A program made the translations under genes and the position numbers. A DNA stretch of 64,000 nt from Fidelibacterota bacterium (lineage in GTDB: Bacteria; Fidelibacterota; Marinisomatia; SCGC-AAA003-L08; TS1B11). Location of the stretch: contig SCKJ01000010.1 of the NCBI GenBank assembly GCA_004124875.1, positions 1 through 64,000 of the forward strand. Direction: 5' to 3'. The notes below the pieces were generated by a model, which did not search any database, had not been told where the DNA came from, and saw only the letters and a list, made by a program, of their open reading frames with translations. Shown piece after piece: positions 16,601-25,611 of this stretch (positions are counted from its first letter, which is position 1; the number at the start of each line of letters is the position of its first letter).

Positions 16601-19105
16601 TTCACCGCTCACGGTGAGGCTGCCCTTAATGCTCACGTCCCCATCAACGACCATGTCATTTTGAGCGCCGATGACCCTCACGCCACCATGTACGGTGAGC
16701 TTCGGATCACTACCAATTAAAATGTCTCCGGTGCTACCGATTGTCAGCGGCCCATCCATCTGATCAGGAGTATGCCGGTTGACTTTTTCATCATCAAGCG
16801 TGTCCAGGGCCGTTTGAACGGTATCGGCAGCCGACAGGGTATCCGGTGAACCCGGCACATAGGTCACATTTTCGGCAAGGTTCAGCGAGGCGTTAAAGTG
16901 CGCCGGTTTTTCCGCAGTGGTGCCGTCAGATTTAAGCAGCTCTGCCGTCACCTGCAAATCGTATTGGAGAGAAAAACTTCCAGTACGGTAATCGGGAAGG
17001 ATCCAGTAGCATTGGGCCTTCCCATCATCGCCTGTTGTCACTTCAATGGGTCCGGGTACGGCCTCAAGTGCCGTGTCTGTGCGCAATTGGCCCGCGTTCG
17101 AGGCCACGGTGAAGCGCACAGTTGCCCCTTCATGGCGCCACTTGCCGTTGGTGACTATGACTTCCAGTGGCTGAGGCAGTTCCTCACCTGGCTTGGCCTC
17201 CTGACCATCCCCTCCCACGATGTACAGGGCACTGTTGGCCCGTAACTGATCGAGGGCCACCTGGGTGGATCCGGCATCAAGATAGTCAATTGTTCCGCCG
17301 ACTTCGGGGTCTGGTATGCTATCATCATCATGCTGATAGTGGACCCGCTCGGCCAGGCTGAAGGACGCGTTGTAAATCAGTGGAACATCAAGGGTTATAC
17401 CATTTGCGTCAAACAGGGTAACTTCAACCGCTTGCTCATTAATCACATCATTACCCGAGGTACCATCCCTGTACGTATCGGGTAGCTCCCAAGTGCAGGC
17501 AGCGAGGCCATCGCCGTCTGTAGCGATGGTAAGGGATGCGCCCATTGGATCAACAGTGCCCTTTACGCACGTCAAGGCGCCCCCACCCGACAGGTCAAAC
17601 TTCACTATTGCATTTGCGATGGGCGTCTCCCCAATGCAGACCTTAACCGTCAGCGGCTGGGGGAGGGACTCGCCCGGCATGGCCTCCTGGCCGTCACCGC
17701 TGACGTAGCGCAGCTTAAGGGCCGTCAGATCGGGGAAAATCCGCCGCAAGTCCCTTACGCCGACAAACTTAGCGGCATCCCGCTTGACGAGTGCCAGCTC
17801 ACAGTAATGATGCAGAACGCCATGGGGATAGAGAGAGGCTGGGTCCCCATTGTCATCATCGGGCCATTCTATAGCCGCCCCGAACGTGCGGGCCGGAATA
17901 AGCCAGTAATCACCGGTTGCGTAGGTGCCATCGCCGTTATCGCCACCCGTAAACTGAACCTCAATGCCATCCTCACCCAGGTCATACCATTCCGCAACAT
18001 CATCTGTAGACTCGATCACCTTCATTTTATCCAGATCGTCGATAATAAAATCCCAACGCCGGATGATTGGTTGGCTGGCGGTCGAAAATCGGAATTCGGG
18101 TTCAGGGTTGACGGGATCTTTTTGGTTTTCCAAATCGGGATCGATAATACTGGAATCAATAATGATCCTGCTCTCGGATACCGACTCCACCCGAACGAGG
18201 ATGCCCGGCTGGCCGTTCAGTTCTCGTTGACTGTCAGTGAGCTCAACCCAGTCATTGGCTTTCACAAAGGGGTTGGCCTCATCCCTGGGCAAACTGGCGT
18301 ATGTCAGTATGTTTCCCTGCAGAGCCTCCCATCGTCTTGTATTGGAGCCGTTATCCCGTGACCACTTAAACGTAATATCACCAATTTGTCCGGAACCACC
18401 CCCCCGCGTGTGCCCCTTGTGGATTTCAACTCGATAGAGCTGGTTTTCAAGACCGCGATAGCCGGCTTCGCCCGCCAAAGTATACAGGTTATCGCCCCCG
18501 CTCCCTTTATTTACTCGGGCCCGCAGTCTACCGCCTTCGTTATTCAGCAAATTATCCCATTGGGATATCTTGCCGCTAAGGCTCCCAGGTTCCCCTGCAG
18601 TAATTGTCTCAATATTTATCCCTCCATCAATCCGAAGCGATCGCACCTGCCAGACCGTCTTGGTGCGGGTGGTGGTGTCGGGCCCTCCCAGCGCCACTTC
18701 CCGGATATCTCCATCTTCGAACATGGATATGTGCCGCTGCCACACATCCAGGTAGACCAGATAGTCACCTTTAAGTACGGGTTGGTTTGCGTCGGGAAAG
18801 TCCGGCTGGCTCTCGAATGATATTTTCTCTTCATTTACAACCAGCGCTCCATTGACATAATATCGGCCATCCCCGATCAATAATTTGTCGTCACCGGTGC
18901 CATTGATTGATATTTCGAAGCCGGCATCACCCTGGGGAGCCCCGGACTGGCCGATAATATCAGCGTGCGTTGTCCCAGCCAGATGCTCCTGAATTTCAAC
19001 CTGCTCATTCCAGTCCGAATCGAGCAATACACGGCCCTGCTGCATCCGGACGCTGCTGAAACGTTTCTTGGGATCGAATGATAATTTCGAAAAGTCACCC
19101 CGCAT
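13670..19105 (-). CDS. Giant eCIS protein with DUF6519-like N-terminus and Ig-like repeats
   Basis: 1811 residues; GGGAGG five bases before ATG 19105. Residues 1-230 look like the DUF6519 domain of phage-tail-like loci (DFSKLSFDPKKRFSSVRMQQ, then GRVLLDSDWNEQ). Two Ig-like units of the intimin/Big-1 type follow (about 465-590 and 615-730), each opening with GGDGQEA.PGE.LPQPL. Around 765-850 is a fibre-like stretch (VDGDVSIKGSLTVSGETTTV). The C-terminal 750 residues are unrecognised, with propeller-like WVVGHNALDNSGILYRF segments. It probably forms an outer baseplate or fibre structure. It is 16 bases downstream of the gpI gene. Confidence 0.85.
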   Translation of the reverse strand: MRGDFSKLSFDPKKRFSSVRMQQGRVLLDSDWNEQVEIQEHLAGTTHADIIGQSGAPQGDAGFEISINGTGDDKLLIGDGRYYVNGALVVNEEKISFESQPDFPDANQPVLKGDYLVYLDVWQRHISMFEDGDIREVALGGPDTTTRTKTVWQVRSLRIDGGINIETITAGEPGSLSGKISQWDNLLNNEGGRLRARVNKGSGGDNLYTLAGEAGYRGLENQLYRVEIHKGHTRGGGSGQIGDITFKWSRDNGSNTRRWEALQGNILTYASLPRDEANPFVKANDWVELTDSQRELNGQPGILVRVESVSESRIIIDSSIIDPDLENQKDPVNPEPEFRFSTASQPIIRRWDFIIDDLDKMKVIESTDDVAEWYDLGEDGIEVQFTGGDNGDGTYATGDYWLIPARTFGAAIEWPDDDNGDPASLYPHGVLHHYCELALVKRDAAKFVGVRDLRRIFPDLTALKLRYVSGDGQEAMPGESLPQPLTVKVCIGETPIANAIVKFDLSGGGALTCVKGTVDPMGASLTIATDGDGLAACTWELPDTYRDGTSGNDVINEQAVEVTLFDANGITLDVPLIYNASFSLAERVHYQHDDDSIPDPEVGGTIDYLDAGSTQVALDQLRANSALYIVGGDGQEAKPGEELPQPLEVIVTNGKWRHEGATVRFTVASNAGQLRTDTALEAVPGPIEVTTGDDGKAQCYWILPDYRTGSFSLQYDLQVTAELLKSDGTTAEKPAHFNASLNLAENVTYVPGSPDTLSAADTVQTALDTLDDEKVNRHTPDQMDGPLTIGSTGDILIGSDPKLTVHGGVRVIGAQNDMVVDGDVSIKGSLTVSGETTTVDTTELKIEDNIITVNRFQGTALTPADTLAGLEVFRGDGADKPQLLWDEQAKAWKIGESPTTLDEIATISRLPSGVARTIEQSGHNLTVGDVIRYNGPSGDYVRASAAEEQTAGMFLVSVVGKNHRGEKGHPEFFTLVQAGFVDELEELHIDATGNGIKRTGSGLDSGEFYYLSDKTPGLLTSVEPLGISNPILYADTASSGYVLPYRPSERIESITTGTGGWPGILASLADAVAVENDFQRREALRNDPVVGADSFLHATIGIGLDIGRIIYSTYLELLDVQSAPFIDLGSSGYFNLDSVSRPDFAPALRKVVELRGQISEDYLSRLSAISAEALLSILKKNGVELADLTKLAEDHGTNSNSWNGIAARKYFLDNIYKPLAKLQVSNPAHLGHEEMGHLKTHILEFFTIVWQNLADNLLVHPTPVYDGPSTEAIIFMGQINALSTALNRIVTGYGLTTRAPHTDLVVQPADLTGQGASPPALWVVGHNALDNSGILYRFSPSRIMSALQNNDSVSPPPNLTLNFGEASTGKPLKCCLYSNALLYLISEPFDSGEIYRLHYLPSDELYGLPGVSGGQTLALSEIPDSVPGYRNWISTQAPLLVEGGGSSPAIILERSDNPRLIRLPDDQVIAPTTDWQAMDVGSAERIYSLSLDQEERRDSHILVIYGGGTRILIGTASSSSTSSLVPWYESDQIEWISHVRLHQGYSLFHAVHDQLLIHNPMDEGWAFLPLQAVLGPDYLEAFLGTGTSRALSSAEPFVSIVTTMLGMVAEVTIKDAFTAIERSFTFSMTVEAMASADEFIQILNTHLQGQAIASLGADGTIRVDSIWSGPSSLGISIRSIENNYLSEFSIEQVGMTQGIVTVVSGDYQGPAMPGDGPFIEQESLIDVHGESGNPFLMVRHTDDNTMHLYRCYASVIPERIRSFQLGHSITHIAHLASGERKADGLPDTNLMLVGGSGEFLEFHSIDLAEML

Positions 19106-19121
19106 GGGAGCCTCCCTAAGT

Positions 19122-21560
19122 CTAAGTGTTCACAAACTGGATGCCCGCTTCGAGACCAAACCGCATGTACTCGTCCAGACTGGTTCTAAGATTGGATTCA
19201 CGTTGCGTTATCAGCAAATAATTGAAGGCACCCATTTCAGAGCCGTTATCGCCTCCAGCGCGAATCTCCATTGGGCAGTCCCGGCTTAGCCGGCCATAAC
19301 CGGAGCGGCCGTACCGCTGAGAAATAAATGACGGGCGAATTTTTTTGGCAAGCAGTATTGCCTCGTCCGTGGAATAATCTACATCCTCGCCGATGATCTG
19401 TTTGATAGCCGTTTTCGGTTGAGAGTTGATTTGCCGGGGCACTATGGAATCCTGGGGAACATAGCAGAAACGAAGTAGACCGGTCTGTTTGCGCTCCACC
19501 CAGACTCGCCGTTCAAAGATGACATTTGAGGCCAGATCCAACTGTTGCACATCAACAGATCCCATGATGGTCGTGCGTGTCAAGGTGGTGGCTGGCCCGA
19601 ATCCTGAAGCTGGAATTCCGTCTACTGTGGGGTCCATCTCAGCCGGTTGATCTGTTCTATCCTCTTTGAAACCGCATATGGCCAATTTCCCCGGGCCGTC
19701 TTTCGCAAGACCATCGATGACACTATCTTGAACCGATAGTCCGGCAGTTTCCTGCGATATGTGCAATGGCCCGACAATGCTGTGATCAATAAAGATTTCC
19801 AGACTTGGATTGCTTTTCTCAACGGTAATACTGGCAGAATCTGGAACGGTCACGGGCGTGGCATCAGCCTGGAGAGTGCGCCCCGGGACCAGGGTGGTGT
19901 GGATTAGGTTCAGATAACCGAGGGCACCGGGATGAACATGAATGCCCCCTTCGATCAGCAGGCCTCTCAACGTCAAAACAGACGTTAGCCTCTCAGAATT
20001 ATCGGATCTCGCATCGCCGGAAGGAGTTTGGATATCGAGTATCTTGTTGGAGTCACTATCGCCTAAAATGAGTACTGGCCGGCAGCCGTTGGCGGCCTGG
20101 ATGGTCACCTCTTCGCCGGGGCCCAAATTAAGCGGACCGGATAACGTATAAATGGCACTATCCTCTATCTCAATCACCGTTTTGCTAGGGGAAGAATCGC
20201 TTCCATCGCCAGTTGGCAGCTCGCTTATGACCGTTGCTAAATCACTATTCGAAGCTCCATCTGAATAGTCCTTCCTTACTATATGGGGATGGGATTGAGT
20301 TTCTGATGCAGACGCCGCATTGGTCTCCCGTTCATATGGGCCGCCTCCGATATCCCCCGGGCCTGCGTAGGTGTAACGAACCAGGACACCGTTCAAAACC
20401 CCAGGCGGATCATCAATAATCGGATTTACCAGCAGGCGTCCCCGCTCAGGATCGATGGCAACTGTGAAGAAGGCCGGGTTGTCGTCAGTGGAATCCGAAT
20501 TGCCGCCGTTGGAAGCCGAATTGTCGCCGTTGGAATCCGGATTGAGGTCAAATAATTTATTCCAGGTTCGCCAAGTGTAATCGGTGGCTTCTTTGCCCCC
20601 TAAATTGCAAATATGGATATTCTCAGGGCTTTCCGGAATAAATTGTTGCCCATCAGAACGACTCGGCTCTTGGGTAGACGTCTGCAGCATGACTTCGATA
20701 ACGGGCTGCCGACCGAATTGCGTACCGAAATACTGGCCTCCAGGAGTCCGGCCTGCATCCACATCATCGCGATATTGCTTGAGTTCCAGGTAAAGGGGCA
20801 GCCGCCTCAATCGCCCCGGAACATTGATCTCCTCGGCGAGGTGGGTGATTTCAGTTTCTGTCTGCGGCTCGTTAAGTAGCGGCATATCGATGCCAAGCGG
20901 ATTGAAGGTATATTGATACAAATTGTCCTCCAGTTCATCGACCCGCCGGGCTTCGGCTCCAGTGCTACGATCCATGACGTAGGCCGTCAACCACCACAGG
21001 AAGATGGCATTGTTCTTAATATTATAGCGGCCCCTCAAGTTGGCAATATGTCTGACATCGACTGTGCGCCGAAGCGATTCGAACGGCATATCCCGGCGAA
21101 AGAGGTCTAATGCATCCAGAGAGCGGATATCAGTGCTGGTGGGGGAGGGGGGTATAGACGTGTTGACATTTTGGGTCCCGCAGATCTGCGGTAGGTATTC
21201 GACCGCTCGCGCGTTCCAGCCCGTAAGGTCACGGGCAACTTGTTCCAGTACTGCGTTGGTGCCTTTCCGCCTGCGATAAGCAAGTGTGTTGGCAACAAAA
21301 GCCCGCAGGCTGAATGTCTGCCCGCTACCTGCATGCATTCCTTGGATTCCCAGAAGATCCCCGATATAGGGTACCACCCATTCATCGCAGGTCTCAATAA
21401 ACCAGTTTTCATAAAGATGGCCGATATCTTCTTCAAGAGTTTCTCGCTCCATCTCAATGGTAGCGAAAAGCGCACGTAGCGGCTCACCATATTCGGCATC
21501 TCGACTGCGGTAGATTGCCGGCAGGAGGTTATACAGGCTCTCCTTATCAGGTCTCGACAA
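19122..21560 (-). CDS. Baseplate wedge protein, tail protein I (gpI)-like with beta-helix C-terminus
   Basis: 812 residues from a TTG start overlapping the upstream gpJ gene by 14 bases; no better start was seen. Residues 1-200 match phage P2 gpI-type tail proteins of eCIS (LYNLLPAIYRSRDAEYG, VVPYIGDLLGIQG, AYRRRKGTNAVLEQVARDLT). The middle and C-terminal parts (about 420-700) read as a right-handed beta-helix (IEIEDSAIYTLSGPLNLGPG ... LTLRGLLIEGGIHVHPGALG). A Gly/Asn/Asp/Ser linker lies near 350. It corresponds to Pvc12 (gp7-like) by position after gpJ. The beta-helix extension is longer than usual for the family. Confidence 0.85.
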   Translation of the reverse strand: MSRPDKESLYNLLPAIYRSRDAEYGEPLRALFATIEMERETLEEDIGHLYENWFIETCDEWVVPYIGDLLGIQGMHAGSGQTFSLRAFVANTLAYRRRKGTNAVLEQVARDLTGWNARAVEYLPQICGTQNVNTSIPPSPTSTDIRSLDALDLFRRDMPFESLRRTVDVRHIANLRGRYNIKNNAIFLWWLTAYVMDRSTGAEARRVDELEDNLYQYTFNPLGIDMPLLNEPQTETEITHLAEEINVPGRLRRLPLYLELKQYRDDVDAGRTPGGQYFGTQFGRQPVIEVMLQTSTQEPSRSDGQQFIPESPENIHICNLGGKEATDYTWRTWNKLFDLNPDSNGDNSASNGGNSDSTDDNPAFFTVAIDPERGRLLVNPIIDDPPGVLNGVLVRYTYAGPGDIGGGPYERETNAASASETQSHPHIVRKDYSDGASNSDLATVISELPTGDGSDSSPSKTVIEIEDSAIYTLSGPLNLGPGEEVTIQAANGCRPVLILGDSDSNKILDIQTPSGDARSDNSERLTSVLTLRGLLIEGGIHVHPGALGYLNLIHTTLVPGRTLQADATPVTVPDSASITVEKSNPSLEIFIDHSIVGPLHISQETAGLSVQDSVIDGLAKDGPGKLAICGFKEDRTDQPAEMDPTVDGIPASGFGPATTLTRTTIMGSVDVQQLDLASNVIFERRVWVERKQTGLLRFCYVPQDSIVPRQINSQPKTAIKQIIGEDVDYSTDEAILLAKKIRPSFISQRYGRSGYGRLSRDCPMEIRAGGDNGSEMGAFNYLLITQRESNLRTSLDEYMRFGLEAGIQFVNT

Positions 21561-24500
21561 TGTCCATCTTCCCTATGTGAATTTCTGTGGGATCAATTAA
21601 AAGCAATACGGCCGGCTTTATTATGCCCTCTTCAAGCCGCGCCCACAATCCCGTCAGCTTATCTACCGGAACTGGCGGACTTTCGGATGGGCCCATTTCT
21701 ACCCAATAAATATCATCAATATCAGCCGCAACCACACCTTCCACGGAGTGGAAAATGGAGGTCACTTCCGATGGAGTCACATCCTGGCCGAAATCGCGAT
21801 TTTCGAATGAAAATGTTTCTTGCATGGCCAATCGGATGGCCATTTCCACAGTTTGGGTTTCGTATTGGCTGTCTACCAGGATTCGCATTATCACACCAAA
21901 AGTGCGCAGCTGGTAGGATTCTGCCAGCACCTCTTCCATCGGGTCGCGGAAGGCTTTGATCGTATCAATGAGGCCACCGTAATTGCCTGAACCGGGGGCA
22001 GTGGTCTCCCCTTGACTTCCCGCTACGGTCAGGTGAACAATCCGTTTTTCACCGATGAGAAATGAGGCAGCCTGCGCCTTCTCAATACCCGCAACGCCCA
22101 TGGCAAAGCTTTCGTAGTCCTTTAGAGATACCACGCGATCAAGGGTAAGAACGGTTTTGGGAGAGGCGGTGCGAGCCATGTCGCGAGACTCGGGTTCGCC
22201 TGACCCATAAGGGGCTTGGAAATTGATTACAGACTTGACACCTAAAGGTTTGTTTTGTATAAGTTTCAGGCTACCGGTACCTACGTTTCCGGCAAATCCA
22301 ATGCCGCTGCGATAGGTGGCCACAACGTTTTCTACACCCGTCGGCAAGCGTGCGCCATTGATGCCATCGCCAAAAATGATGGTTGTGAAACCTTCGTCGT
22401 CCTGTCGAATGATGTATTTTTTGTCATTTTTGCTGAGTCCGTCCAGCTCACGGACCTGTTCCCAGAGGATTCCGTTTACCCGCACCTCGAGGGCAGATTC
22501 ACCGCCCGTAGGTGTCACTGCCGGGATGTAGGTCATGCTCTTTTTGCGGAGTTTGAAACGCTGATTGGCTGCCGCCCCATTTCCAGAACCAAGGACCTCC
22601 CGATTGGTCTCACCATGTGTTGCTTCAGCCACATTAGCATGGATCGTGACCGTTACTGGATCAAATACAATCGTTAGGGGCTTCTCGAGTGTTATCTGCG
22701 TGGGATCACTGCTGCGTTTAACGTCCAGAATTTTACCCTGCTCGCTCACAATACCGGCGTCTTCTATCGTGCTACCCTCTTTGTCCGCTTTTTCATCGTC
22801 CTCTGCAGGAATGATCGTAAGAGCCCCGGCAGGGCCCAGGACGATTCCCTCCGTCCCAAACTTGTCTTTTACATGCCATTGCGTATGATCTTCGTCGACG
22901 ACCACAGGCGCTGAGAGCAATACAAGAATATCTCCCGGCACTAGGGGCGTCGACTTCTCGCCACTCACATCGGCAAGAGAAAGTTCCTCATCCCGGTAAT
23001 CGACCCGCACCCTGACTCGCTTCCCCCGAATGACAACGAGCTGTCCCTTTTGCAGGCCTAACACCAATCGGTCAAGAAGGAGTTTGGGTCCCTGAACGTG
23101 AGTAATGAGATTTTGGACGTCACTTCCCAATTCGTATTCAAGCCCTTTGAGATAGACATCCGTTTTTCCTGGCTGGAACCAGGTAAGATGCGTCGATGTA
23201 TCGACATTGAGTCGCGTAATCTCCGCACGGTCAACTGTTGGTTGCCCCTCGATTTCGCTGATGGAGAACCCCGCGAGCTCAGCGGTTTCCACTGTATCAA
23301 TGTTGTAGAGTTCAACATATTTGGGCTTGGCAAGCACAACCCAATTATTTTTGGAAACGTCTTCTACAATGCCCTCAAGGTCAATGCGAGCCCCTGCAGG
23401 ACGAGCAGAAAGTTGAGGCCAATTTCCATATTCATCGGTAGGTAGATGTGAGCCCAGGGAGGAAATCTCCGCATAATCGTGATGGGAATATTCTTTTGCA
23501 GGTCCGGTGAGTGTCCCCTCCGAATCAGGTACCGGTTCCGTGATATCCCATATCTTGATTCGCCGATCACTGGCCCCGGAAATGACCAGTTTCTGTCTAT
23601 TAGTAACATCAATATCAACTATGCCTTCAGAGTGTCCCGCTAGAACGCGGATCGTACGCCAACGGTCAATTTTAGGACGGGAATCAAATTTTAATTGCTT
23701 GATAATTTTATTGCGAAAACCAACCAAGAGCCCCTGCTGATCCGAGTCCTCCCATTTTGACAGGCACGTTATAGCCTCATCAATAACCACAGTCTTATCC
23801 TTATCAGCACTCTGAGTTGTGAGGGCCTGATACGGCAGTAATTTGGTTCCTTGGAACGGAGCAGGCGTACCATCTGCCTGCGGTGGGGCAGGATTCCAGA
23901 TTTGCAGGGTACCATCCAGGCTGCATGAATAGACCAGTTCATCGCTCGAACTGTCTTTTTGGCAGAAGACAACTCCAGTCACCTCATCCCTATGGAGCAT
24001 TGCCACGGGTCCTGTCGCATTGATGCCTTCCGTTATATCTGGCCCCCATGTCGGCCCAGAGTCCGGTAGCAATTCCCATAAAAGCGTCTCACCATCTTTG
24101 CCCCCGGTTGCCATACGGTTGCCGTCGGGAGAAAAGGCGATTGCGGTCACCGCGCCGCTGTGCTGCAGAGGAACACTAGGGTCATCTACCCCTCCACCGG
24201 CGATGTGAAAGGGGGGCAGCTCAGCGGCAGATTCTGGCGCATCTATACCAGCGGGTTGCGCCAAATCCCAAAACAATAGCTGGCCAACCTCATTACCGGC
24301 TACTACTCTTTGGTTCCCTGAGCCCACCGGGTACTCGCAAACATCGAGACCGGTGATTCCTGATCTGTCCGCGCCGGTTGTGGTCGCTGGAGTTGACGTG
24401 AGCAACTTTGCGATCAACTCCTTGGATTCGATATTGAATAACCGAATAATACCATCGCTTGCTCCGTACACAATTGTGGTTGCACTGGAGGGCAAAAAAG

Positions 24501-25611
24501 ATATGCAGGTGATGGACAGATTGGGGTGCTTAACGGTTCCCTTACCGGTTCCGTTGGGAACGTTCCAAAATTTAATTGTCCCGGCAGATGTAGCCGAAGC
24601 GCCCCGGGTGCCGTCGTCAGATATCGCAACACATCGCACGACAGGAATCGGCAAATTCGCTCCACTGATGAAGCGCGACTGGGTCACTTCCGACAGTTCG
24701 TTCCACGGAGGGGCGGAGTGCCCAAAAAGGTGCTTCGTATCACGCTGCCTGAATATGAATAACCGTGGATATGCCGGCGGCAGGATGGTTTTCTCATTTT
24801 CACTATGGCCCAACCCCCTTTCCCAAGTCAGCACCGTATAATCTCTATCAGCAAATACCGTAGCGGTCTTAACGATGCGAAATTCCCACACTTCACTCCT
24901 CTCCTGTTTACCCCGTTCTTCGCCAACCAGCAATATTGCATCGCCGGGGAAAATTGAGGCGGCGATCCCTTTCACTTTGATGGAGGTTTGACCCAATTCA
25001 ACCGGCTCGGTTATATGGATGGTCTGTCGGTCAAGCCTGAGCTCGTTCCATTCGGACCTTGCTTCCAGGGGCTCCATCGTTTCAAATATTTGCGGCAGTT
25101 CATCCTGGCCGGGAATGCTCTGAATACGGGTTCCGGCTGGAATCTTGGCTACACCTGGAGCACCCTTGGCATCATCTACATAAAAAGCTAGATGCGTCGT
25201 GGCGGCGAGCCCGGGATTTAACTCGTAACCGATGGACCGGCTTAAATTGAGGACGGATAGTCGTTCCCTGGCGGTTCGGAGGAATCCTTCATTGGCAAGA
25301 CGCTCCTGATAGAAGGTCAGCACATCGCCTGTAACAGCCCAGGCATCGAGAATGGCCAGAGCGGGATCATCCGGGCGCGCAGCAGACAAGGCCCTCAGTG
25401 GGCGGGTGCCAGTCGCGCCATCATCCGAAATTTCCTGACTCGATAGCCGGCTCACCATTCTTGAGTACAAATCGGAATAAAGGGTGCGCCGATATGAAAG
25501 CCGTGGTAAGCCGGGCCGGTTAAATAGGGGGGCTTTTTGCTCAGGGCTGGGACCGCGATCTTCCTGCAAGGGACCCATATCTCCTGACGCCCTCTTCTTC
25601 ACATCGCTCAC
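21547..25611 (-). CDS. Baseplate J-like protein with an inserted WD40 propeller
   Basis: 1354 residues from GTG 25611, overlapping the previous gene by GTGA. Residues 75-310 are the usual N-terminal part of the eCIS 'putative baseplate assembly protein' (ALSAARPDDPALAILDAWAV, FYQERLANEGFLRTARER). The J-like C-terminal half runs from about 900 to 1300 (VRVNGILWEQV..L, FGDGINGARLPTG, GDP-like segments). Between them, residues 320-695 hold six or seven WD40 blades, e.g. VTAIAFSPDGNRMATGGKDG and LVISGASDRRIKIWDITE. The insertion lies between HLFGHSAPPW and IDLEGIVEDVSKNNWVVL, which are adjacent in ordinary members. It builds the baseplate wedge (Pvc11/gp6 role). Confidence 0.9.
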   Translation of the reverse strand: MSDVKKRASGDMGPLQEDRGPSPEQKAPLFNRPGLPRLSYRRTLYSDLYSRMVSRLSSQEISDDGATGTRPLRALSAARPDDPALAILDAWAVTGDVLTFYQERLANEGFLRTARERLSVLNLSRSIGYELNPGLAATTHLAFYVDDAKGAPGVAKIPAGTRIQSIPGQDELPQIFETMEPLEARSEWNELRLDRQTIHITEPVELGQTSIKVKGIAASIFPGDAILLVGEERGKQERSEVWEFRIVKTATVFADRDYTVLTWERGLGHSENEKTILPPAYPRLFIFRQRDTKHLFGHSAPPWNELSEVTQSRFISGANLPIPVVRCVAISDDGTRGASATSAGTIKFWNVPNGTGKGTVKHPNLSITCISFLPSSATTIVYGASDGIIRLFNIESKELIAKLLTSTPATTTGADRSGITGLDVCEYPVGSGNQRVVAGNEVGQLLFWDLAQPAGIDAPESAAELPPFHIAGGGVDDPSVPLQHSGAVTAIAFSPDGNRMATGGKDGETLLWELLPDSGPTWGPDITEGINATGPVAMLHRDEVTGVVFCQKDSSSDELVYSCSLDGTLQIWNPAPPQADGTPAPFQGTKLLPYQALTTQSADKDKTVVIDEAITCLSKWEDSDQQGLLVGFRNKIIKQLKFDSRPKIDRWRTIRVLAGHSEGIVDIDVTNRQKLVISGASDRRIKIWDITEPVPDSEGTLTGPAKEYSHHDYAEISSLGSHLPTDEYGNWPQLSARPAGARIDLEGIVEDVSKNNWVVLAKPKYVELYNIDTVETAELAGFSISEIEGQPTVDRAEITRLNVDTSTHLTWFQPGKTDVYLKGLEYELGSDVQNLITHVQGPKLLLDRLVLGLQKGQLVVIRGKRVRVRVDYRDEELSLADVSGEKSTPLVPGDILVLLSAPVVVDEDHTQWHVKDKFGTEGIVLGPAGALTIIPAEDDEKADKEGSTIEDAGIVSEQGKILDVKRSSDPTQITLEKPLTIVFDPVTVTIHANVAEATHGETNREVLGSGNGAAANQRFKLRKKSMTYIPAVTPTGGESALEVRVNGILWEQVRELDGLSKNDKKYIIRQDDEGFTTIIFGDGINGARLPTGVENVVATYRSGIGFAGNVGTGSLKLIQNKPLGVKSVINFQAPYGSGEPESRDMARTASPKTVLTLDRVVSLKDYESFAMGVAGIEKAQAASFLIGEKRIVHLTVAGSQGETTAPGSGNYGGLIDTIKAFRDPMEEVLAESYQLRTFGVIMRILVDSQYETQTVEMAIRLAMQETFSFENRDFGQDVTPSEVTSIFHSVEGVVAADIDDIYWVEMGPSESPPVPVDKLTGLWARLEEGIIKPAVLLLIDPTEIHIGKMDIVET

